Assembly (NCBI GenBank): GCA_030432115.1
Contig: JAUIHY010000006.1
Coordinates: forward strand, 1 to 36,667
DNA: 36,667 bases
Source of the DNA: Gammaproteobacteria bacterium
Lineage (GTDB): Bacteria; Pseudomonadota; Gammaproteobacteria; Xanthomonadales; Marinicellaceae
Reading direction: 5' to 3'
Below, one piece after another: positions 29,585-36,667 of the stretch. The position numbers and the translations under genes were made by a program. The notes under the pieces were generated by a model that saw only the letters and a list, made by a program, of their open reading frames with translations, was not told the DNA's origin and did no database searches. The first letter of the stretch is position 1. The number at the start of each line of letters is the position of its first letter.

Positions 29585-29604
29585 ATTATAAATGAATATT
29601 CATT
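29585..29604 (-). promoter_or_regulatory. Candidate -10 box (TATAAT) abutting a 14-bp perfect dyad
   Basis: AATGAATATTCATT (29591-29604) directly upstream of minus-strand TATAAT (29590-29585). Confidence 0.45.
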
Positions 29605-29684
29605 ATTATGCCTCCATGAACCGTTGAATTTAGAACCAATCTAATTAAGCTGCTACCTGATGCCTTCCTGTTTAATTGGTCAGT

Positions 29685-29888
29685 TTATTCGTCTAAGACA
29701 AATGTCACTTTCATGGCCACGCGGTATTCACTGATTTTCCCGTCATTTACCACCACTTTTTGACTTTCTACCCAAGCACCAGTGACATTGTTCAATGTTT
29801 TGCTTGCCCTTTCTATGCCGTTTTCAACTGCTTTTTCAAAGCTCTTTTTTGAGCTGGCGATGATTTCTGTAACACGTGCTACACTCAT
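29685..29888 (-). CDS. Dodecin
   Basis: MSVARVTEIIASSKKSFEKAVENGIERASKTLNNVTGAWVESQKVVVNDGKISEYRVAMKVTFVLDE. Confidence 0.93.
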   Translation of the reverse strand: MSVARVTEIIASSKKSFEKAVENGIERASKTLNNVTGAWVESQKVVVNDGKISEYRVAMKVTFVLDE

Positions 29889-29988
29889 GATTTTCTCCTC
29901 GTTAATGAGCTTAATAGGGTAGCAAGCAAAAAATAAAAATACCAGCAAGTGACTTAAAGGTTCACCATTGTTTACCAAACTATGACAC

Positions 29989-30024
29989 AAAAAAGGCCAT
30001 GCATTAAAGCACGGCCTTGATTTT
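29989..30024 (-). terminator. Rho-independent terminator downstream of the M2 peptidase gene
   Basis: Minus strand AAGGCCGTGC-TTTAAT-GCATGGCCTTTTTT, one G-U pair. Confidence 0.75.
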
Positions 30025-30042
30025 TTGCATCAGTAAAACAGA

Positions 30043-31845
30043 TCACCAACCGCAGTCGCGGCCTTTGTTTTGTTCATCCAACCATGTTTTCAATGGCGCG
30101 AAATAGTCCACAACGGCAGTGGCGTCCATGTCGCGAGAATTGGCCACCACTTCCATGGCGTCTTGCCAAGGCTGTGAGGCACCCATTTCCAATACTTTGA
30201 TCAATTTTTCACCAGCAGCTTTGTTGCCGTAAATGGAACACTGGTGCAAATCACCTTCAAAACCAGCAGCTTCACACAACTCTCTGTGGAACTGGAATTG
30301 TAAAATATGTGCCAAGAAATAGCGGGTGTAAGGTGTGTTTCCAGGAATATGGTATTTGGCACCTGGGTCGAAGTGATCTTCGGTTCGCTCGTTTGGTGCT
30401 TTTACACCTTGGTACTGGTTACGCAAACGCCACCAGCCAGCATTGTATTCTTCGGCTGAAATTTCGCCGTTGAAGACTTTCCAGCGCCATTGGTCAATCA
30501 TCAAACCAAAAGGAACAAATGCAATTTTTTCCAAAGCTTTTTTCATCAACATGCCCAAATCGTTACTGGAAGCAGGCACCTCATCAATCAAACCGATGTC
30601 TTTCAAATATTGTGGCGTGATCGATAAAGCAACGGTGTCGCCAATGGCTTCGTGGAAACCGTCATTGGCACCATTGCGGTAAAGGATGCTTTGGTCTTTG
30701 TAAGCGCGTTGATAGAAGTTATGACCCAATTCATGGTGAATGGTGACAAAGTCTTCGTAATCTTCTTTGATACACATCTTGATGCGGATGTCTTCTTCAT
30801 TATCAATGTCCCAGGCCGAAGCATGACATTGCACATCACGATCACGAGGCTTCAAGAACAAAGAACGGGTCCAAAAGGTTTCAGGTAAAGGATCCAAGCC
30901 CAGTGAGGTGAAAAAGCCTTCTGCGGTTTTGACCATTTTTTCAGCATCATAATCATGTTCAGCTAACAAAGCAGTCACATCAATGGTGCTGCCAGCATCT
31001 TGAGGTTTGACCAAATCATAAACAGCGGTCCAATCTTGTGCCCACATGTTACCCAACAAATGGGCTGGAATCATGCCGTCGTTGCCCATCACTGCTTCAC
31101 CATAATGATCAGTCAATTTGGTGCGCACGTGACATTGCAATGAATCATAAAGCGGTTTGACTTGACCCCACAAACGGTCCAATTCAACAGGGAAGTCATT
31201 GGCTGGCATGTCATAGCCAGCACGCCACATGGCACCGGTGTCATCAAAGCCCAACTCGCGTGCGCCTTCGTTGGCCAGAGTGACCATTTCTTGGTAAGAA
31301 TCACGCATGGCAGGAGATACGGTACGCCAACCATTCCAAGCATTCAATAATTCGTCTGCATCACGAGACTCAGCGATGGTTTTAGACAGTTGACCCAGGT
31401 TTTGACAATCTTCACCTTGACAATATTTGCCTGCGCCATAGGTGGCAGATAAATTGGCCATGATTTGTGCCAAACGGGCATTTTTATCAGCATCATTGGG
31501 TGCTGCCAATGTCATGCCACCTTTGATGATGTTCAAGCGACGACGCATGTCTGCTGGCAATTCTATGTCATCAAAAGCTTTCGCTTGGTTGGCAAATTTG
31601 ACTTGCAAAGCGCCCATTTTTTCGATGCTTTTGGCACCCAGCCAAACGGTGTCTTCAGTGATGAAGTTGGCTTGTACCCAAGCGATGCGAGCGGCATATT
31701 CGGCGTCTTTGATCAGTGTGGTTTCCACTTGTGCCAAAAACTGTTCGGCATCCGCAACAGTGACTGCGTCACTGCTTGGTTTTTGATGGGGTTGGCATGC
31801 CGCGAGTGCCATTGAGGCTGCCAGTAAGACAGATTTTTTAATCAT
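30043..31845 (-). CDS. M2-family metallopeptidase (ACE-like peptidyl-dipeptidase), lipoprotein
   Basis: HHELGHNFYQRAY zinc motif; GFHEAIGD third ligand; lipobox LAAC (MALAACQPHQ). Confidence 0.93.
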   Translation of the reverse strand: MIKKSVLLAASMALAACQPHQKPSSDAVTVADAEQFLAQVETTLIKDAEYAARIAWVQANFITEDTVWLGAKSIEKMGALQVKFANQAKAFDDIELPADMRRRLNIIKGGMTLAAPNDADKNARLAQIMANLSATYGAGKYCQGEDCQNLGQLSKTIAESRDADELLNAWNGWRTVSPAMRDSYQEMVTLANEGARELGFDDTGAMWRAGYDMPANDFPVELDRLWGQVKPLYDSLQCHVRTKLTDHYGEAVMGNDGMIPAHLLGNMWAQDWTAVYDLVKPQDAGSTIDVTALLAEHDYDAEKMVKTAEGFFTSLGLDPLPETFWTRSLFLKPRDRDVQCHASAWDIDNEEDIRIKMCIKEDYEDFVTIHHELGHNFYQRAYKDQSILYRNGANDGFHEAIGDTVALSITPQYLKDIGLIDEVPASSNDLGMLMKKALEKIAFVPFGLMIDQWRWKVFNGEISAEEYNAGWWRLRNQYQGVKAPNERTEDHFDPGAKYHIPGNTPYTRYFLAHILQFQFHRELCEAAGFEGDLHQCSIYGNKAAGEKLIKVLEMGASQPWQDAMEVVANSRDMDATAVVDYFAPLKTWLDEQNKGRDCGW

Positions 31846-31965
31846 TTCCAGTTCTCTTTTTTAAAAACCAGATGATTTTACATGAAACAGCCCAGCGCTT
31901 CAGCTACCCATAATAAAAAACCCACCCAATCTTATGAAAAGCATAGGGTCAGGAATTTAAGCACA

Positions 31966-33006
31966 TTACTTTTTGCGGCTTCGGCTGCTTTTTTCACCTC
32001 GGCTGCTTGAACCTTTAGATTTGGAACGAGCGGCTTTGTTGCTCTTATTGGCTTTGGGCTTATTGTATGTTCGGCTCGCTTGTGACGGCTTTTCTATTCT
32101 GTTGGGCTTTTTGAATTGTGTGATAGGCACAGGCTTTTGTCTGGCCTCATCCGCACGATTGCGGTTATTAACTGTGTTCTGCCTGAAGCGATTCGTGCGG
32201 TCACTTTCTTGCCTGTGGTTTTGCGAAGTCTCTAGCCTTCTTGACACCCATGCATCTTGGCGGTCATGCCGTGGTAAATTGTTAACCTCTTGACGGCTAT
32301 TACGGGGATGATTGATGACAGACGATTGGCCACGGTAATTATTAACAGAGGTGCTCGAATATGGCTGTTTCACCCGAGGTTGTTTATTTCTTGGTGTGAT
32401 GGTACGCACCGGTTTTCTATGGGGCGCGGTGTATCTACTGCGATCTCTACTGACGCGGTTGGGTTTGATGCCATGGCGTGTAGGCTGTTGGTTTTTATAT
32501 CGGTTGCCACGTGTTCTGTCGGCCAACCTGACTGCCTCTCGCCTGGCTGAATTACGGCCGCCATACCTTGGATGTTGGTATTCATAGTTTCTGTGGCGCC
32601 AACGGTTATACCAATAAAAATCATCGTAAAACCACGAAGAATAGGCAACCCCACCGTAAAACCAGGGTGTGTAAGAGGACCAAGAATGGTAACCTCCATA
32701 GCCATAACAACCCCAGGTCCAATAAAAACAATCTCGATAATAAAAGCCGATGCGTGGATACCGGTATGGACTGTAATAACTGCTGCTGTAATTGATGCCC
32801 CAGCGGTCGGGGTAATAATTGTAGTCATTGAAATAAACACCGCTACCATCAGTCGAATAACCCGATGATTGCCCACCATAACCATAATAGGGGTCATAGT
32901 CACTGGCATAATACCCTTCATCTTCATACACACCTTCGCTGTGATGGGTATGGTAACTGGCACATGAGGCCAAAAACAGGCTTAATAAAGGCAATATTTT
33001 TTTCAT
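31966..33006 (-). CDS. Tyr/Gly-rich then Arg/Lys/Asn-rich putative lipoprotein, function unknown
   Basis: Start trimmed to MKKILPLLSLFLASCASYHTHH (lipobox LASC); strongly biased, bipartite composition. Confidence 0.75.
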   Translation of the reverse strand: MKKILPLLSLFLASCASYHTHHSEGVYEDEGYYASDYDPYYGYGGQSSGYSTDGSGVYFNDYNYYPDRWGINYSSSYYSPYRYPRIGFYYRDCFYWTWGCYGYGGYHSWSSYTPWFYGGVAYSSWFYDDFYWYNRWRHRNYEYQHPRYGGRNSARREAVRLADRTRGNRYKNQQPTRHGIKPNRVSRDRSRYTAPHRKPVRTITPRNKQPRVKQPYSSTSVNNYRGQSSVINHPRNSRQEVNNLPRHDRQDAWVSRRLETSQNHRQESDRTNRFRQNTVNNRNRADEARQKPVPITQFKKPNRIEKPSQASRTYNKPKANKSNKAARSKSKGSSSRGEKSSRSRKK

Positions 33007-33156
33007 GGTGAATTCCAAAATACAATCTTGTTTCGATTCTATCTGACAGAGTCTGAATTGTGTCTGAATATTTTCCCTTACCAAGCAGTTAAAGTTATTT
33101 GCTAATTGGCAAAATTTGCTATTTAATGGCGCTTTGAATATATCCTCATTTTTGCC

Positions 33157-34062
33157 ATGACTTCTGCTAAAAACAACTGGAAAATCGGGTTGACCTTATC
33201 ACTGATAACGGTTTTGTTTTGGAGCACGCTACCCATTTCTCTGAAAATCAGCCTGTCTGCTTTGGATGCCTGGACCCTGACTTGGTTGCGTTTTGTTTTC
33301 GCCGCATTGTTCACTTTGATGCTGTTACTTTCTGGCAACAAATTGGCACAGTTTAAGTCATTGCTTGCAACTGACTGGATTTGGTTATTCATTGCGGCAG
33401 CCATGTTGGTCGCCAATTATTTGCTGTTCTTGTATGGTTTGGAAATGACCTCACCAGCCAATGCCCAAGTTTTTATTCAAATGGCCCCACTGTTGATGAC
33501 TTTAGGTGGTGTTTTGATTTTTAAAGAACAATTCTCAAAACTGCAACTCACTGGTGCAATGTTGGTCATCTTGGGTTTGGCACTGTTTTTTAAAGACCAA
33601 CTGACACAAATGCTCAGCAGCGATTTCACAGTGGGATTCTGGGTGATGTTTGCAGCCGCACTGACTTGGGCTATTTATGCCTTGATTCAAAAGAAATTGG
33701 CGACCAAATTATCGTCACAAGCCATACTGTTGTTTATTTATGCTTTTGCATCTGTGGTGTTGCTCTTTGGCTCTGATCACGGCAGTTATACCACCATCAC
33801 AGCCACACAGTGGTGGGCGATTGCCTATGCTTGTGTTAACACGGTTGGCGCCTATGGGGCTTTTGCTGAAGCTTTGAATTACTGGCAAGCCTCTCGTGTC
33901 GGCATGGTGTTGGCCATGACACCTGTGTTTACTTTGTTGTTCATTAATGCCTTCGCTGCTTTTTTCCCAAACCTGTTGGCCAAAGAGACCATTCATATCT
34001 TTGGTTATTTGGGCATAGCCATGATTGTGAGCGGCTCCATGTTGGCCAGTTTAAAAAAATAA
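33157..34062 (+). CDS. EamA/DMT-family transporter
   Basis: Ten hydrophobic segments; duplicated EamA pattern (FWSTLPISLKISLSALDAWTLTWLRFVFAALFTL). Confidence 0.88.
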   Translation: MTSAKNNWKIGLTLSLITVLFWSTLPISLKISLSALDAWTLTWLRFVFAALFTLMLLLSGNKLAQFKSLLATDWIWLFIAAAMLVANYLLFLYGLEMTSPANAQVFIQMAPLLMTLGGVLIFKEQFSKLQLTGAMLVILGLALFFKDQLTQMLSSDFTVGFWVMFAAALTWAIYALIQKKLATKLSSQAILLFIYAFASVVLLFGSDHGSYTTITATQWWAIAYACVNTVGAYGAFAEALNYWQASRVGMVLAMTPVFTLLFINAFAAFFPNLLAKETIHIFGYLGIAMIVSGSMLASLKK

Positions 34063-34142
34063 TCACGACTTCTGGCACTGTGAATGTGCTCATTTTTGCT
34101 GCAAAATAATTAGAACTAAGCCAGCAACCAATGAGGATAATC

Positions 34143-34637
34143 ATGAGCGAAGACAAAAACAACAACAATATTGATGAGGAAGTGAATAAAGCTTCTGAAG
34201 CTGTTGAAGAGGCGTCAGATGCTGTCAATGAAGCTTGCGAAAATATTGATAAATCAGTGAAACAAGCCTCTGAAACCATCAATGATGCCAGCGAAACAAT
34301 CAACCAGACCCAAGAATCCACCGAATCCAAAAGCGAAAAGAAACCTGCCATCAGCAATGAAGTGATCACTCGCATTTTTGTGACTCTGCTTTTTGCATTG
34401 ATTGGCTGGTTGTCATTGTGGGTGTTTGGCGTGGTGGTTTTGGTTCAATTTGGATTCCTTTTAATCACCGGCCAACTGAACAGCAATTTAAAAGCCTTTA
34501 ATGGCGAACTGGGTGAATTTCTTGCTGATATCATCAAATACGTGTCGTTCCAAACCGACGACAAACCATTTCCTTTCCAGTCGTGGTCATACGGCGATAC
34601 AACAGAAAGTACTGAATCAGAAGCCAAGTCTTCCTAA
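34143..34637 (+). CDS. DUF4389-like membrane protein with heptad-repeat N-terminus
   Basis: IFVTLLFALIGWLSLWVFGVVVLVQFGFLLITGQLNSNLKAFNGELGEFLADIIKYVSFQTDDKPFPF resembles DUF4389; N-terminus has ASEAVEE/ASDAVNE-type repeats. Confidence 0.72.
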   Translation: MSEDKNNNNIDEEVNKASEAVEEASDAVNEACENIDKSVKQASETINDASETINQTQESTESKSEKKPAISNEVITRIFVTLLFALIGWLSLWVFGVVVLVQFGFLLITGQLNSNLKAFNGELGEFLADIIKYVSFQTDDKPFPFQSWSYGDTTESTESEAKSS

Positions 34638-34665
34638 TCTTTTCATTTACTTTCGACTCAGTGAA

Positions 34666-34698
34666 CATCCCAAGCCTTTGCGGTTTGGGATTTTTTAT
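34666..34698 (+). terminator. Rho-independent terminator downstream of the DUF4389-like gene
   Basis: ATCCCAA...TTGGGAT followed by TTTTT. Confidence 0.7.
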
Positions 34699-34753
34699 TT
34701 CTGAACGCCTTATTTTCGAGTAAGATATTTGATTTGTTCGGGTCATTGTCACA

Positions 34754-34954
34754 ATGAAAACATATGATTTAAAAGGATACACGTTGGTGCTTTCACAGGT
34801 GGTGTTTGTCACTGCTGTTTTTGAAGCGGATAACAAACAAGGCACACAATTCAATGTGCGATTGAGCAATGACATCCTTAAGTTCAGATTCCCGCTGAGA
34901 ACCGAAGCAGTCATGGCTCGAGAATTACTTATAAAAGCAATCAAGGAGGCATGA
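34754..34954 (+). CDS. Small conserved-looking protein of unknown function
   Basis: 66 aa ORF overlapping the SDR start by 4 nt (ATGA). Confidence 0.55.
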   Translation: MKTYDLKGYTLVLSQVVFVTAVFEADNKQGTQFNVRLSNDILKFRFPLRTEAVMARELLIKAIKEA

Positions 34955-35739
34955 TGGACATTACTTTAAAAGGAAAACGCGCACTGGTATGTGGTGCTTC
35001 ACAAGGCATGGGTTTGGCCATTGCTCAACAATTAGCCATACAGGGTGCTGATGTGGTGGTGATGGCACGCAATGAAGCTTCATTGCAGCAGGCTGTTAAC
35101 AGCTTGACCAACAATGGTGAACAACAACATGGCATGTTGGTGGCTGATTTCAGCCAAGTAGACCAAGTCAAGTCTGCCATTGAGGGATTTGTTGCTACAA
35201 ACACCGTTCATATATTGATCAACAATACAGGTGGCCCAGCACCGGGTTTGGCCACCAATGCTTTGCCACAAGATTTTCAAGCCGCGTTTAACCAGCATTT
35301 GATTTGCAATCAAGTATTGGCTCAGGCGGTGATTCCGGGTATGCAACAAGCTGAATTTGGCCGCATTCTGAATGTCATATCCACATCAGTGAAACAACCC
35401 TTACCCAACTTAGGCGTGTCGAACACCATCCGTGGTGCGGTGGCCAGTTGGGCCAAAACTTTGGCCAATGAATTAGGGCAATACAACATCACGGTCAACA
35501 ATGTGCTGCCAGGCGCGACTGAAACAGGCCGCTTGTCCGCCATTTTTGAAAACAAAGCCAGGAAAACAGGCTTGTCAGTTGAAGAAGTGATTGCACAAGA
35601 AAAGTCAATCATTCCAATGAAACGCTTTGGTTCACCACAAGAATTCGCCAATGTGGTGGGCTTTTTGGCCTCGCCTGCTGCTGCCTATGTGAATGGTATC
35701 AATGTGCCCGTTGATGGTGGCAGAACAGCCTGTTTGTGA
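34951..35739 (+). CDS. SDR-family NAD(P)-dependent oxidoreductase
   Basis: ALVCGASQGMGLAIAQQLA; INNTGGPAPG; C-terminal ASPAAAYVNGINVPVDGG. Confidence 0.92.
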   Translation: MMDITLKGKRALVCGASQGMGLAIAQQLAIQGADVVVMARNEASLQQAVNSLTNNGEQQHGMLVADFSQVDQVKSAIEGFVATNTVHILINNTGGPAPGLATNALPQDFQAAFNQHLICNQVLAQAVIPGMQQAEFGRILNVISTSVKQPLPNLGVSNTIRGAVASWAKTLANELGQYNITVNNVLPGATETGRLSAIFENKARKTGLSVEEVIAQEKSIIPMKRFGSPQEFANVVGFLASPAAAYVNGINVPVDGGRTACL

Positions 35740-35743
35740 TGTC

Positions 35744-36667
35744 ATGATTGAGATTCAAAATTACATCAATGGCGAATTAAAAGCCCCAAGCCAAGGCCAA
35801 TATTTGGATGACTATGAACCGGCTACAGGTCAAGTGTATGCCCAATGCCCTGACTCAGGGCTTGAAGATTTGGACCTGGCCATTTCTGCCGCAGAGCAAA
35901 CCCAAAAAGAATGGGCCAATACACCAGCTGAACACCGCAGCGCTGTGTTGACCCGATTGGCGGACTTGATTGATGCCAATGCCGACGAACTGGCGCGAGC
36001 GGAAGCCATAGATAACGGAAAACCCATCACGTTTGCTAAAAATGTGGATATTTACCGTGCGGCTGCCAACATCCGTTTTTTTGCCCAAGCTGTGACCCAG
36101 TTCTCCAGTGAATCTCATGCCATGGAAAACACCGCCATCAACTACACCTTACGTGATCCGGTTGGTGTGGTGGCTTGTATTTCGCCATGGAATTTTCCCT
36201 TGTATTTATTCACTTGGAAAATTGCACCGGCTTTGGCTGTGGGTAACAGTGTCATTGCCAAACCTTCAGAAATCACCCCGATGACGGCTTTTTTGTTTTC
36301 AAAATTGTGCATAGAGGCTGGTTTACCAGCGGGCGTTTTGAATATATTGCATGGTTCAGGTGCAAGCATTGGTGCGGCTATGGTGGCACATCCAGCCATC
36401 AAAGCGGTCAGCTTTACAGGCGGGTCTGCAACAGGTACTGCCATCAAAAACGCCACCGCTTCGACCAATAAAAAGTTGTCATTGGAGTTGGGTGGGAAAA
36501 ACCCCACTTTGGTCTTTGCTGATTGCGATTTTGACAATACGGTCAAAGAAGTGGCCCGTGCCGCGTTTGCTAACCAAGGTCAGATTTGTCTTTGTGGTTC
36601 TCGGGTATATGTTGAGAGCAGCATTTACGAATCATTCAAAACAGCCTTGATTAATGCAGTCGAAAGT
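35744..36667 (+). CDS. NAD(P)-dependent aldehyde dehydrogenase, 3' end outside window (absent from the ORF track)
   Basis: Own translation from ATG 35744: MIEIQNYINGELKAPSQ...RDPVGVVACISPWNFPLYLFTWKIAPALAVGNSVIAKPSEITPMTA...SFTGGSATGT...LELGGKNP. Confidence 0.93.
   Translation, partial: MIEIQNYINGELKAPSQGQYLDDYEPATGQVYAQCPDSGLEDLDLAISAAEQTQKEWANTPAEHRSAVLTRLADLIDANADELARAEAIDNGKPITFAKNVDIYRAAANIRFFAQAVTQFSSESHAMENTAINYTLRDPVGVVACISPWNFPLYLFTWKIAPALAVGNSVIAKPSEITPMTAFLFSKLCIEAGLPAGVLNILHGSGASIGAAMVAHPAIKAVSFTGGSATGTAIKNATASTNKKLSLELGGKNPTLVFADCDFDNTVKEVARAAFANQGQICLCGSRVYVESSIYESFKTALINAVES

Noticed and set aside
32370-32963. 197-aa minus-strand ORF rich in Ile, Thr, Met and Val
   Set aside because: Frame-shifted shadow of the Tyr/Arg-rich lipoprotein gene; composition follows from the biased codons of the real frame.
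1-36667. CRISPR arrays, tRNA/rRNA genes, prophage, complete IS elements, toxin-antitoxin or defence islands
   Set aside because: Looked for on both strands by eye; no regular repeat-spacer pattern, transposase, integrase or RNA gene signature was found. Automated tRNAscan/CRISPR/IS searches would settle this.

Overview
The window is a gene-dense stretch of what looks like a gammaproteobacterial chromosome (inferred from gene content and order; genus not determinable here). I support 37 coding regions, two of them cut by the window ends. Most are core housekeeping genes: rlmB (5' truncated), dsbC-like, plsB, hslVU, rep, mutM, nudC, erpA, a bactofilin, hemJ-like, glyA, nusB-thiL-pgpA, comM, dodecin, an M2 peptidase, and an aldehyde dehydrogenase running off the right end. 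I saw no CRISPR array, prophage, intact transposon, tRNA/rRNA, or recognisable defence or biosynthetic island. The best candidates for a second look are: (1) a tandem pair of paralogous membrane GTPases between an M48 peptidase and a membrane-anchored glutaredoxin; (2) a bipartite Tyr/Gly-rich then Arg/Lys-rich lipoprotein; (3) an 18-bp perfect dyad plus a second FNR/CRP-like dyad upstream of an OmpW-type gene that neighbours an ODP di-iron protein; (4) thiL, which appears to start at a non-canonical AUC codon; (5) a dyad abutting the -10 box of a LuxR-type regulator; (6) a DUF4389-like protein with a heptad-repeat N-terminus. I do not see convincing evidence of a complete, previously undescribed system. 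The GTPase cassette is the closest candidate.
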